Part shown: piece by piece, positions 24,093 to 37,398 of the stretch | Layout of the letters: every line of letters starts with the position of its first letter | Numbering within the stretch: position 1 is the stretch's first letter | From: Roseateles_B sp051857535 | GTDB taxonomy: Bacteria; Pseudomonadota; Gammaproteobacteria; Burkholderiales; Burkholderiaceae_C | DNA: 64,000 bases | Assembly (NCBI RefSeq): GCF_051857535.1 | Contig: NZ_JBPZGY010000002.1 | Span: forward strand, 434,001-498,000 | Reading direction: 5' to 3' | Program-made: the position numbers and the translations under genes | Notes under the pieces: model-generated | Told to the model about the DNA's origin: nothing | The model's input: only the letters and a program-made list of their open reading frames with translations | Databases searched by the model: none

Positions 24093-24883
24093 AGCTGTCA
24101 CTGCTGCGCCCGCTCAATCCTCCCTTGCGCGACTGGGCCGGGCAGTGGGTCTGGCTGGTGGGCGCCTCCTCGGGCATCGGCCGCGCGCTGGCTGAGGCTT
24201 TGCACCGCGAGGGCGCGCGGGTGATCGTGTCGGCGCGCAGCGAACGGGCCTTGCGCGAATTCGAGACCGCCCATCCCGGCAGCCGCGCCCTGCCGCTGAA
24301 CGTGACGGACGTGCAGTCCCTGCAGCAGGCGGCAGCCCAGGTGCTGGTCTGGGCGGGTGGGGCACCCCATCTGGTGGTTTACTGCGCCGGCCACTACCGG
24401 CCGCAGCGCGCGACCGAACTGGACCCGCCCGAGCTGCAGCGCCACCTGGACGTCAACTACCGGGGCGCCTTGCACCTGCTGCCCCTCATCGTGCCGCCCA
24501 TGTTGGCCGCCGGGGCGGGCCACCTGAGCCTGGTGGGCAGCGTGGCGGGCTACCGCGGCCTGCCCAAGGCCCTGGCCTACGGGCCCACCAAGGCCGCCCT
24601 GCACAACCTGGCAGAGATCCTGCACCTGGATTTGCGGCCGCGCGGCCTGGGCGTGTCCATCGTCAATCCCGGCTTCGTGGCCACACCCCTGACGAAGCAG
24701 AATGACTTCGAGATGCCGGCCCTGATCAGCGCCGAGGAGGCCGCGCAGGAGATGCTGCGCGGCTGGGCGCAGGGCCTTTTCGAGATCCACTTTCCCCGGC
24801 GCTTCACCCGCTGGATGCGCTGGCTGCGCTTCCTGCCTGATGCCTGGTACTTCGCTGCGGTGCGCCGCGCCACCGGCCCCTGA
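24083..24883 (+). CDS. Short-chain dehydrogenase/reductase
   Basis: A 266-residue classical SDR. The cofactor motif GASSGIG is at about 27-33, and the catalytic set is S153, Y166 and K170 (YGPTK). The arginines after the second strand (ARSERA) suggest NADP(H). The C-terminal FTRWMRWLRFLPDAWYF tail is amphipathic and may sit on a membrane. It would reduce or oxidise a hydroxyl or keto group on the lipid substrate of the operon; the exact substrate is unknown. Confidence 0.88.
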   Translation: MPLKLSLLRPLNPPLRDWAGQWVWLVGASSGIGRALAEALHREGARVIVSARSERALREFETAHPGSRALPLNVTDVQSLQQAAAQVLVWAGGAPHLVVYCAGHYRPQRATELDPPELQRHLDVNYRGALHLLPLIVPPMLAAGAGHLSLVGSVAGYRGLPKALAYGPTKAALHNLAEILHLDLRPRGLGVSIVNPGFVATPLTKQNDFEMPALISAEEAAQEMLRGWAQGLFEIHFPRRFTRWMRWLRFLPDAWYFAAVRRATGP

Positions 24884-24922
24884 GGCCGGGGCCTCGATCC
24901 CGCCTCATTGACGAGTTTGCCC

Positions 24923-25372
24923 ATGTCTGCCCTGTCCCTGGACCCCCGCACAGCCCGCCTCGTGCAGGCCTACGAGGCCCTGAGCCCCACGACCCTGCCC
25001 GCGCTGATGCAACTCTACGGCGAGGCCGCCAGCTTCAAGGACCCCTTCAACGAGGTCCGCGGGCGTGCGGCCATCCAGCGCATCTTTGCCCATATGTTCG
25101 AGGTGCTCGTCGCGCCGCGCTTCACGGTGCTGCACACCGTCACCGAGGCCGACATGGCCTTCCTGAGCTGGGATTTCGAGTTTCGCCGCGAGGCTGACGG
25201 CAAGACCTGGCACGTCCACGGTGCCAGCTGCATCCGCTACGGCGCCCAGGGCCAGGTGCTGGAACACCGCGACTACTGGGATGCCGCCGAGGAACTCTAC
25301 GAGAAGCTGCCCCTCATCGGCCGCCTGATGCGCTGGCTGCGCGGCAGGCTGGCCACGCCGGCCCAGGGCTGA
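24923..25372 (+). CDS. NTF2/SnoaL-like protein
   Basis: A 149-residue cone-shaped NTF2-fold protein (LYGEAASFKDPFNEVRGRAAI, then WHVHGASCIRYGAQGQVLEHRDYWD). Family members act as isomerases, cyclases or binding proteins for hydrophobic molecules. It is the last gene of the lipid operon, 39 bp after the SDR gene. The ATG at 24923 is preferred over a TTG five codons earlier. Confidence 0.85.
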   Translation: MSALSLDPRTARLVQAYEALSPTTLPALMQLYGEAASFKDPFNEVRGRAAIQRIFAHMFEVLVAPRFTVLHTVTEADMAFLSWDFEFRREADGKTWHVHGASCIRYGAQGQVLEHRDYWDAAEELYEKLPLIGRLMRWLRGRLATPAQG

Positions 25373-25417
25373 GCCCTGGCCTTTCGCCGACCCTCCTGCC
25401 ATGGCGCCAGTGGGCTC

Positions 25418-26378
25418 TCAGGAGTCTGGCGCTGCTGTTGTGGGGACAGCCAGAGGCTCGATCAGGGCCTGTGCGCGCCCGCGTGCCTTGCTGAGGTAGA
25501 GCTGCTGGTCTGCCTGCCGCATCCAGTCCGTGAGGGGCAGGTCCTGCGGCGCGGCGCCGCAGACGCCGCCGATGCTGACGGTCAGCACTGGCGCCACTTC
25601 GGACTGTGCATGCGGCATCGCCAGCTGGCGCACCGCGGCTTCCAGGGCCTGTGCGACCACGCGAGCGCCATCGAGCGTTGTTTCCGCGAGCAGCACTGCG
25701 AACTCCTCGCCGCCGTAGCGAAAAGCCAGGTCCCCCGGCCGACGGAGCTGGCTGCGCAAGGCCGTGGCCACTGCGCGCAGCGCGTCGTCGCCGGCCAGGT
25801 GGCCGTAGTGGTCGTTGTAGCGCTTGAAGAAGTCCACGTCGACCAACATCAGGGCCAGGCCGCTGCCATTGCGCTGGGCGCGCTGCAACTCGCCGACCGC
25901 ACGTTTGTCGAAGAAGCGCCGGTTGTAGAGCCCGGTCAGGCCATCGATCAAGGCCTGCTGTCGCAGCAGGTCGGTCTGGAACTTGAGGGTGAGGTGGGTC
26001 TTCACCCGGCTGCGCATCACCGAGGGCCGGAAGGGCTTGGTGACGAAGTCTACGGCGCCGCATTCCAGGCCTCGTTCCTCGGTGGCCTCGTCCTGGTCCG
26101 CGGTCAGGAAGATCACCGGGATGTCGGCCAGGGCCGGATCGGCCTTGATGCGGCGGCAGACTTCGAAGCCATCCATGCCCGGCATCATCAGGTCCAGCAG
26201 GATGAGGTCGGGGGGCTGCCGGGCGCAGAGGGCCAGGGCCTGCTCGCCGCTGGTGGCCATCAGCACCTGGCAGTCGGCGGCGAAGACCTGGTGCAGGGCC
26301 TGGATGTTCAGGGGCAGGTCGTCCACCAGCAGCAGGCGCGGCTTGCGGTCCTGGGGCAGCTTGAAGTCGAAGGGGTGC

Positions 26379-26386
<8 letters not shown>
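25418..26386 (-). CDS. Response-regulator diguanylate cyclase (REC-GGDEF)
   Basis: A 322-residue protein. The REC domain covers about 15-135, with the phosphoacceptor D65 (LILLDLMMPGMDG) and K117. It is followed by a GGDEF domain with the active motif RYGGEEF at about 224-229. An inhibitory RxxD site (R216-D219) lies five residues before it. It makes cyclic di-GMP when phosphorylated. The ATG overlaps the end of the hybrid kinase gene by 8 bp, so the kinase at 26379-31235 is its likely phosphodonor. Confidence 0.93.
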
Positions 26387-31235
<4,849 letters not shown>

Positions 31236-31239
31236 GGGG

Positions 31240-31617
31240 TCAGGTCTTGCTCAGCAGGGCCTGGACCTGCCGGTCGAGCTCGACCGGACTGAAGGGCTTG
31301 GACAGATAGGCGTCCGCACCGGCGTCCATGGCCGCCAGCCGGTCCTTGGGATCGGCGTTGGCCGAGAGGATGAGCACGCGCAGCGTGGCGAGTTCGGCGT
31401 CGGCTCGGAACTGCCGGCACAGGGCGAGTCCGTCGGTGTCCCCGGGCAGCACCACGTCCAGGATCACGAGCTCGGGATGCAGGGCGCGGGCCAGCTGCAG
31501 GGCGCCAGCGGCATTGGCGGCCTCGTGCAGCGTGAATCCGCTGTCCGTGAGCCCCCAACGGACCAGCCGGCGGGTCTCCGCCTGGTCGTCCACGATCAAG
31601 ATTCGCTTGGCTGGCAT
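31240..31617 (-). CDS. Stand-alone response regulator (single REC domain)
   Basis: A 125-residue CheY-like receiver: acidic pair DD near residue 10, phosphoacceptor Asp in LVILDVVLPGDTDG, and the conserved KPF lysine. GGGAGG precedes the ATG at 31617. It has no output domain, so it may act as a phosphate shuttle or sink. It sits 4 bp upstream of the hybrid kinase gene and is the first gene of the signalling operon. Confidence 0.9.
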   Translation of the reverse strand: MPAKRILIVDDQAETRRLVRWGLTDSGFTLHEAANAAGALQLARALHPELVILDVVLPGDTDGLALCRQFRADAELATLRVLILSANADPKDRLAAMDAGADAYLSKPFSPVELDRQVQALLSKT

Positions 31618-31683
31618 GGAACCTCCCTTGCAGTCAGCCTTCGTTCTTACCTGCAGCATAGCCCCGCCGGTGGCGAGGCAAGC

Positions 31684-32190
31684 TCAGGGCGCCGGGCGTC
31701 CCGGGCCTTGCGAGCCGTCCGCACGGGCGGCCAGGTAGGCGTAGAGATCGGCGATATGGGCCGTCACCACCGGCTCGCCCTGCCAGGCCGGCATGGCCAG
31801 CGCGCCCTGGCGGCCCTGCAGCACTGCATCGAGCTGGGCCTCGCGGCTGGCAGGGTCGGCTCCGGCGGGCAGGGCCCAGTCGTAGCGGCTCAGCACCAGG
31901 GCCATGAAACGGCGGGCGCCCATGTCGCGCACCCGCAGGCTCAGGTCTGGCGCCTGCGCCGTGCCTGTCGCATCCGCGCCGTGGCAGCGGGCGCACTTGT
32001 CCTGAAAGACGCGCCAGCCGGTGTAGACCGTGCCCGGCGCCTTGCTCTGGCGTGCCAGGGCCTCGGCGGGCAGGCGGTTTTGCACGATGACGCCGCAGCC
32101 GGCCAGCACCAGTGCCATCGACAGGCCCAGGGCCGTCCAGAGGCGACGGCGCGGGGCGGCCGGGCGGGGCAGGGGGGGCAGGTCTTGCAT
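31684..32190 (-). CDS. Membrane-anchored c-type cytochrome
   Basis: A 168-residue lipoprotein-like cytochrome. A basic start is followed by a hydrophobic stretch with lipobox LAGC (C32), then a single haem motif CARCH at 66-70 and a candidate axial Met in ALAMPAWQG. This is a class I mono-haem cytochrome c facing the periplasm. It diverges from the P-type ATPase across an FNR-like box, which hints at expression under low oxygen. The electron partner is unknown. Upstream in-frame starts exist but would place a non-signal arm in front of the lipoprotein signal. Confidence 0.85.
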   Translation of the reverse strand: MQDLPPLPRPAAPRRRLWTALGLSMALVLAGCGVIVQNRLPAEALARQSKAPGTVYTGWRVFQDKCARCHGADATGTAQAPDLSLRVRDMGARRFMALVLSRYDWALPAGADPASREAQLDAVLQGRQGALAMPAWQGEPVVTAHIADLYAYLAARADGSQGPGRPAP

Positions 32191-32257
32191 GATGGCTCTC
32201 GCAAAGGCGCCGGCAGGGCGGATGAGATCCAGCATGCCATGTCGCCCCCGGCTTGTC

Positions 32258-32271
32258 TTGAGCCATGTCAA
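32258..32271. promoter_or_regulatory. FNR/Anr/FixK-like box between cytochrome c and P-type ATPase
   Basis: TTGAGCCATGTCAA fits the TTGA-N6-TCAA pattern of FNR/CRP-family oxygen regulators. A TAGAGT hexamer at 32312-32317 could serve as the -10 of the ATPase gene, which puts the box near -60, a normal class I position. The site could also drive the divergent cytochrome gene. Confidence 0.5.
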
Positions 32272-32343
32272 GCGCTGGCCCTGCGTCACATCCAGGTCAG
32301 GCGGATTGCCCTAGAGTCGGACACCGCCTTCCGCCCGCCCGCC

Positions 32344-34923
32344 ATGCAGCCGTCCTCCGCTCCCGCGTCCGCCGCGGCGCACAACCCCTCTGCCCCTTCA
32401 GGCCTCAGCGAAGCCGAGGCCCGCGAGCGCCTGGCTCACTTCGGGCCCAATGTGCTCGAGGACCACGAGCGCCAGGGCCTGCTGCAGACCCTGCGCAGCG
32501 TGGCCACCGAGCCCATGTTCCTGCTCCTGCTGGTGGCGGCGGCCATCTACCTGGTGCTGGGCGACTTGGGCGAGGGGCTGCTGCTGAGCGTCTTCGCCCT
32601 GCTGACGGTGGGGCTGGTGGTGCTGCAGGAGCGCCGCAGCGCCCATGCCCTGGATGCCCTGCGCTCGCTGGCCCAGCCGCAGGTCCGCCTGCTGCGGGAG
32701 GGGCGCTGGCAGCGGCGCGCCGCCAGCGAGCTGGTGCCTGGCGACCTCATCGCCGTGGGCGAGGGCGATCGTGTGTCCGCGGACGGCCGCCTCATCGAGG
32801 CCAGCGCCGTGACGGCCGACGAATCACTGCTGACCGGCGAATCCGTGCCCGTGCGCAAGAGGCCCTGGGTGCCCGACGACGCGCGCGACGCCGCCCCGCC
32901 CCCCGGCGGCGACGACAGCCCCTGGCTGCATGCCGGCACCCTGGTCGTGGCCGGCCATGGGCTGCTGGAGGTGAGCGCCACAGGGCGGCAGACGCAGCTT
33001 GGGCGCATCGGTGCCTCGCTGGCTGGCATCGACAGCAGCAGCACGCCCCTGCAGCAGCAGCTGCGCCGGGTGGTTCAGGTCTTCGGCGGTGCCGCGCTGG
33101 GCGCCAGCCTGCTGCTGGTGCTGTGGCATGGCTGGCGGGAGGGCGACTGGCTGCAGGGCCTGCTGTCGGGCATCGCCATCGGCATGGCCCTGCTGCCGGA
33201 AGAGTTTCCGATGGCGCTGACCGTCTTCCTGGCCCTGGGCGCCTGGCGCCTTGCACGCATCCAGGTGTTGGCGCGGCGCCCGGCGGTGATCGAGGCCCTG
33301 GGGTCGGCCACCCTGCTGTGCGTGGACAAGACCGGCACGCTGACCGAGAACCGCATGAGCCTGCGCCGCCTGTGCACGCCCGAGCTGGACCTGCCGCTGA
33401 AGGGGCCGGCCGATGCCGCGTCCCTGCCCGAGGCGGTCCACCGCCTGCTGGAGTTCGGCATGCTGGCCTCGCGCCGCGGCGGCGCCGACCCCATGGACCA
33501 GGCCGTGCTACTGCGCGGCGATGCGGACCTGGCGGGCTCCGAGCACCTGCACCCGGACTGGACGCTGCTGCACGAATACCCGCTGAGCCCCTCGCTTCTG
33601 GCCTTCTCCCAGGTCTGGACAGCGCCCGACGGCCAGCGCTGGATCGCGGCCAAGGGCGCCCCTGAGGCGGTGGCCGACCTTTGCCATCTGGACGAAGCGC
33701 GCTGGGCCGCGCTGCGCCCGAAGGTCCAGGCCATGGCCGAGGCCGGCCTGCGCGTGCTGGCCGTGGCGGCCGGGCCCGTGGGCGCTGGCGAGATGCCGTT
33801 GCAGGCGCATGACCACGGCTTCGAATGGCAGGGCCTGCTGGGCTTCGAGGACCCGCTGCGCGCCAGCGTGCCCGAGGCCGTCGCGCAGGCGCGCGCCGCG
33901 GGCGTTGGTGTGGCCATGATCACCGGCGACCACGCCGCCACGGCCCTGGCCATCGCGCGCCAGGCCGGCATCGAGGTGCAGGCCGGCGCGCTGACGGGCG
34001 AGCAGATCGCCGCGCTGGACGACACCGCCCTGGATCTGGCCCTGCGCCGGGTGCGCGTCTTTGCCCGCGTCATGCCGGCGCAGAAGCTGCGCCTGGTCCA
34101 GGCTTTCCAGCGCCTGGGCGAGACCGTGGCCATGACGGGCGACGGTGTCAATGACGCGCCAGCGCTGAAGGCGGCGCATGTGGGCATCGCCATGGGCGTG
34201 CGCGGCACCGACGTGGCCCGTGAGGCCGCTGGCCTGGTGCTGCTGGACGAGGACTTCGGCCGCATCGTGGGCGGCATCCGCATGGGCCGGCGCATCTTCG
34301 ACAACCTGCGCCGGGTGATGGCCTACATCGTCGCCATCCACGTGCCCATCGCGGGACTGGCCCTGCTGCCGGTGCTGCTGGGCCTGCCGCCCCTGATGAT
34401 GCCGGCGCATGTGGTGCTGACGGAAATGGTGATCGACCCCATCTGCTCCCTGGCCTTCGAGGGCGCACCCGAGCATCCGCACCTGATGCAGCGGCCGCCG
34501 CGGCGGCGCGAGGAGGGGCTGCTGGCGCCGCGCCTGCTGCAGATGGCGCTGATGCAGGGCGCCCTCCTGCTGCTCGCGACCCTGGGCCTCTATGCCTGGG
34601 CCCTGGATGCCGGCCGTTCGACCGAACAGGCCCGTACGCTGGCCATGCTGGGCCTGACCCTGGGCAATCTGGGTCTGGTGGGCCTGGACCTCAGCCTGGG
34701 CCTGGGCTGGCGCTCCCTGCTGGGGCCAGCCGCACGGACCTTCTGGGCGGTGAGCGCTGCAGCCCTGCTGGTGCTGGGCGTGGCGCTGTGGCTGCCCGCC
34801 TTGCGCCAGCTGCTGCACCTGGCCTTGCTGCCCTGGGGCGATGCCCTGTGGCTGCTGGGAACCATGGCGGGCACCCTGCTGGTGACGGGCGCGCTCACGG
34901 CTCGCCTGCAGCGCAGGGGCTGA
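32344..34923 (+). CDS. Cation-translocating P-type ATPase (SERCA/PMR1-like P2 group)
   Basis: An 859-residue pump. It has an N-terminal cation-ATPase domain (SEAEARERLAHFGPNVL), the actuator TGES with E166, the phosphorylation motif DKTGT with D328, and the hinge TGDGVNDAP with D600. There are about ten membrane helices. The ion-site helix M4 reads LLPEEFPMA, where calcium pumps have PEGL, so the ion is uncertain; no CPC motif is present, so it is not a copper or zinc P1B pump. The start at ATG 32344 follows the FNR-like box by about 70 bp, suggesting oxygen-dependent expression. Confidence 0.9.
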   Translation: MQPSSAPASAAAHNPSAPSGLSEAEARERLAHFGPNVLEDHERQGLLQTLRSVATEPMFLLLLVAAAIYLVLGDLGEGLLLSVFALLTVGLVVLQERRSAHALDALRSLAQPQVRLLREGRWQRRAASELVPGDLIAVGEGDRVSADGRLIEASAVTADESLLTGESVPVRKRPWVPDDARDAAPPPGGDDSPWLHAGTLVVAGHGLLEVSATGRQTQLGRIGASLAGIDSSSTPLQQQLRRVVQVFGGAALGASLLLVLWHGWREGDWLQGLLSGIAIGMALLPEEFPMALTVFLALGAWRLARIQVLARRPAVIEALGSATLLCVDKTGTLTENRMSLRRLCTPELDLPLKGPADAASLPEAVHRLLEFGMLASRRGGADPMDQAVLLRGDADLAGSEHLHPDWTLLHEYPLSPSLLAFSQVWTAPDGQRWIAAKGAPEAVADLCHLDEARWAALRPKVQAMAEAGLRVLAVAAGPVGAGEMPLQAHDHGFEWQGLLGFEDPLRASVPEAVAQARAAGVGVAMITGDHAATALAIARQAGIEVQAGALTGEQIAALDDTALDLALRRVRVFARVMPAQKLRLVQAFQRLGETVAMTGDGVNDAPALKAAHVGIAMGVRGTDVAREAAGLVLLDEDFGRIVGGIRMGRRIFDNLRRVMAYIVAIHVPIAGLALLPVLLGLPPLMMPAHVVLTEMVIDPICSLAFEGAPEHPHLMQRPPRRREEGLLAPRLLQMALMQGALLLLATLGLYAWALDAGRSTEQARTLAMLGLTLGNLGLVGLDLSLGLGWRSLLGPAARTFWAVSAAALLVLGVALWLPALRQLLHLALLPWGDALWLLGTMAGTLLVTGALTARLQRRG

Positions 34924-34937
34924 GCGGGGGGGCGGGG

Positions 34938-35516
34938 TCAGAAGGCCGGCCAGTCGGAGAGGTCGTCGATTTCGCGCCAGGCCCGCACGCAGGCATTCGT
35001 GGCGTCCATGCCGGCAAAGATGGCGGCCTCGGCCCAGCGCCGACGCAGCAGGCCCAGCACGGGGCGGCCCTCCTGCATGATCCACTTGCGCATCTCGGCC
35101 GGCACCTCGGACTTGCGGTTGGCGTTCAGGCGCAGCAGCAGGGTGGATTTGGCCAGATTGCCTGCGCCGAGGTTGTAGACCCAGGAGATCAGCGCAGCGG
35201 CCTCACAGCTGCGCAGCGGCACCAGCACCCGCTGCTGGACGTCTTGGGCGGCACCGGCCATGTCCCGGCGCAGCAGCTGGTCGGCCTCGGCCTCGGTGAT
35301 GGGGGGCGTCTGCGGCGTGACGCGATGGCCCTGGGCGTCGACGATGGTGCCGTAGCCTATGGTCCAGGTGCCGCCCGGCTGGGCGCCGTTGTCATCGTAG
35401 GGCTGAGCGAAGAAGCCCTCGATGCGCTTGACTACCGCGGTGGCGGCGGCTGGGACGCCGCCATCCCAGGGACTGGTGTCGGGCGGCGTGACGGGGGCGG
35501 GCTGCTGGTTTGCCAT
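34938..35516 (-). CDS. GH24 phage-type lysozyme (endolysin-like)
   Basis: A 192-residue protein of the T4-lysozyme family with catalytic candidates E33 (VVKRIEGFF), D42 (QPYDDNGAQ) and T52 (GTWTIGYGT). It cleaves the glycan strands of peptidoglycan. There is no signal peptide and no holin or spanin nearby. It starts at an ATG behind a GGGAG site. A relic of a prophage, a domesticated lysozyme or a lone bacteriocin-type enzyme are all possible. Extra residues between E33 and the TIGYG motif match GH24 enzymes from Proteobacteria. Confidence 0.85.
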   Translation of the reverse strand: MANQQPAPVTPPDTSPWDGGVPAAATAVVKRIEGFFAQPYDDNGAQPGGTWTIGYGTIVDAQGHRVTPQTPPITEAEADQLLRRDMAGAAQDVQQRVLVPLRSCEAAALISWVYNLGAGNLAKSTLLLRLNANRKSEVPAEMRKWIMQEGRPVLGLLRRRWAEAAIFAGMDATNACVRAWREIDDLSDWPAF

Positions 35517-35684
35517 GTTGGACTCCCGGGCGGACGATGGCCGCACGGTAGCGCCAAACGGGGCACCGCGCTACCACGGTTTAGGGATGGTCGGCGTGTC
35601 GGGACATTCTTAAGGGCAGATGAACACCTTGCTGGCCGCTGGGGCGCCTGGGTTCGGGCGCGCGAGGTCTCTAGAATCCGGCGC

Positions 35685-36038
35685 ATGCGCTGCCGCCCAC
35701 TGTCCCTGCTGCTGCTGATGACCCTGCTGTGGCAAGGCCTGACCCTGTCCGGGCTGGGCGCCTGGTTTGCCCAGGGCGATGCGGCTTCCAGTGTGCGCCA
35801 GCATTGGCAAAGCCTGACCCCGCATCACCACCATGCCGACGGCGGTCTTCACCAGGACCTCTCCGGCGCCTCCCTGCAGCACGCCATGGACGACGCCGCC
35901 AGCCAGGCCCCGGTCCTGCCGGCGAAGGCCCTGGCACTGCCCCTGGTCCTCGCGGCGCAGGCCCTGCGCTCGCCCCTGCTGCCGGCCTGGCTCAGCCCGG
36001 CGCCGGGCACGCCAGAACGGCCGCCCCGGCAGGTCTGA
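35685..36038 (+). CDS. CzcI-like periplasmic metal-resistance protein
   Basis: A 117-residue protein with an N-terminal signal (LSLLLLMTLLWQGLTLSG), a His-rich patch H47-H50 (TPHHHHADGG) and further histidines at 40, 56 and 66. Proteins of this layout precede czcCBA-type operons and are thought to bind or regulate metal in the periplasm. No Shine-Dalgarno is visible, and a TAGAAT hexamer ends only 7 bp before the ATG, so translation may be leaderless. The family assignment rests on layout and context more than on sequence. Confidence 0.6.
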   Translation: MRCRPLSLLLLMTLLWQGLTLSGLGAWFAQGDAASSVRQHWQSLTPHHHHADGGLHQDLSGASLQHAMDDAASQAPVLPAKALALPLVLAAQALRSPLLPAWLSPAPGTPERPPRQV

Positions 36039-36113
36039 CGTCGCCCTCACGGCCGCGCCGCCTCTCGCCCCAAGCCCTGGGGCCGGCTGCCGCCCAGCGT
36101 GAGCAATTCCGCG

Positions 36114-36134
36114 GTGCCAGGTCTTGCCTGGCAC
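36114..36134. promoter_or_regulatory. Perfect hairpin before the RND adaptor gene
   Basis: GTGCCAGG and CCTGGCAC are perfect 8-bp arms around a 5-base loop (TCTTG), about 93 bp upstream of the adaptor start. No T run follows, so it is more likely an operator or an mRNA element than a terminator. Confidence 0.4.
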
Positions 36135-36227
36135 ACACCCTGGCTGGCCGAGCCGGCTGCGCCGCTTCTCGCCCACGGTCCCCCGTCTTCTTCCGATCAG
36201 GCCGCGTGAGGCCTTGTGGAGTCCTGC

Positions 36228-37397
36228 ATGTCTTTCCATTCCTTGCGCGGCCAGTCCCTGGCCGTGTCGCGCTCCGCCATGCCCCTGCGGCGCCAGATGC
36301 TGGCCGGCATTGCCGCGGCCCTGCTGACGACTGTTTCCCCGGCCTCTGCCGAAGGCGCCAAACCGCCGGCCAGCATGGCCGTGACGCCGGCCCAGCTGCA
36401 GTCCCTGGGCGTTCGCCTGCAGGCCTTGCATGCTGGGCCGGCCGCGGGGGGCCTGCTGCACAGTGCCCGCGTGCAGGCGCCGCCGCAGTCGCAGCGCGTG
36501 CTCAGCAGCGGCGTGGGCGGCCTGGTGGAGGAGGTGATGGTCCAGGAGCAGGACCTGGTGCGCGCCGGTCAGCCCCTGCTGCGCCTGCAAAGCCCGGAGT
36601 TCGCCGAACTGCAACTGCGCTGGATGGAGGCGCAGTCGCGCGAAGGCCTGTCCGCGACCCAGCTGCGACGCGAGCAGCGCCTGTTTGAGGAGGGCGTGAT
36701 TCCCGAGCGCCGCCTTCAGGAAGCGCGGGTGCAGGCCGAGGCTGATCGCGCCCGCCTGCAGCAGGCCAGCGCCGCCCTGAAGCTGGGCGGCGGCGATGCT
36801 GCCCTGATGCAGCGTCTGCGCCAGGGCGGGGCGCCGGAGCCGGCCCTGCTGCTGCGTGCGCCGGTGGCGGCCCAGGTGGAGTCGCTGGAGGTGCGACCCG
36901 GGCAGCGTGTGCGCGATGCCGAGGTGCTGCTGCGCCTCAACAAGGGCGGCGAGGCCTGGCTGGAGCTGGCCTGGCCCGCCGGACGGCAGCCTGAGCTGGC
37001 CGTGGGCGCCGAGTTGCAGGTCCCGGGCCGCGACATCGTGGCCCGCGTGAGCCATGTCGGCGGCGTGGTCGGGGAGAGCCAGACCCTGCCGGTGCGCGCC
37101 CGTGTCGTGAAGGGCGGCGAGCGCCTGCGGCCCGGCGAGCTGCTGCAGGTGCGCCTGCCTTCGCAGGCGCCGGGCAGCGCCTGGTCCGTACCGGCCGCGG
37201 CCCTGGTGCGCCATGAGGGGAAGGCCTACGTCTTCGTGCGGGAGGCGCAAGGCTTTCGTGTGCTGCCCGTCACGGTGCTGGGCACGGGCGCGGAGGCGGT
37301 GCAGCTGGGCGGCGATCTGCAGGCTGGCCAGCAGATCGCAGTCAGCGGCCTGGTGGCGCTCAAGGCCGCCTGGCTGGGCCTGAGCGGAGGCGAATGA
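36228..37397 (+). CDS. RND efflux periplasmic adaptor (CzcB/CusB type)
   Basis: A 389-residue membrane-fusion protein. A signal sequence with a twin-basic start (RRQMLAGIAAALLTTVSPASA) is followed by a lipoyl-like half (VGGLVEEVMVQEQDLVRAGQPLLRLQ split by a helical hairpin) and beta-barrel and membrane-proximal domains. The ATG at 36228 has GGAG six bases upstream and is preferred to an earlier GTG. It joins the inner-membrane permease to the outer-membrane channel. The permease gene starts 1 bp after its stop. Confidence 0.87.
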   Translation: MSFHSLRGQSLAVSRSAMPLRRQMLAGIAAALLTTVSPASAEGAKPPASMAVTPAQLQSLGVRLQALHAGPAAGGLLHSARVQAPPQSQRVLSSGVGGLVEEVMVQEQDLVRAGQPLLRLQSPEFAELQLRWMEAQSREGLSATQLRREQRLFEEGVIPERRLQEARVQAEADRARLQQASAALKLGGGDAALMQRLRQGGAPEPALLLRAPVAAQVESLEVRPGQRVRDAEVLLRLNKGGEAWLELAWPAGRQPELAVGAELQVPGRDIVARVSHVGGVVGESQTLPVRARVVKGGERLRPGELLQVRLPSQAPGSAWSVPAAALVRHEGKAYVFVREAQGFRVLPVTVLGTGAEAVQLGGDLQAGQQIAVSGLVALKAAWLGLSGGE

Positions 37398-37398
37398 A

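Noticed and set aside
34938..35516. Prophage called from the lysozyme gene
   Set aside because: No integrase, capsid, tail, holin or attachment repeat is present on either side.
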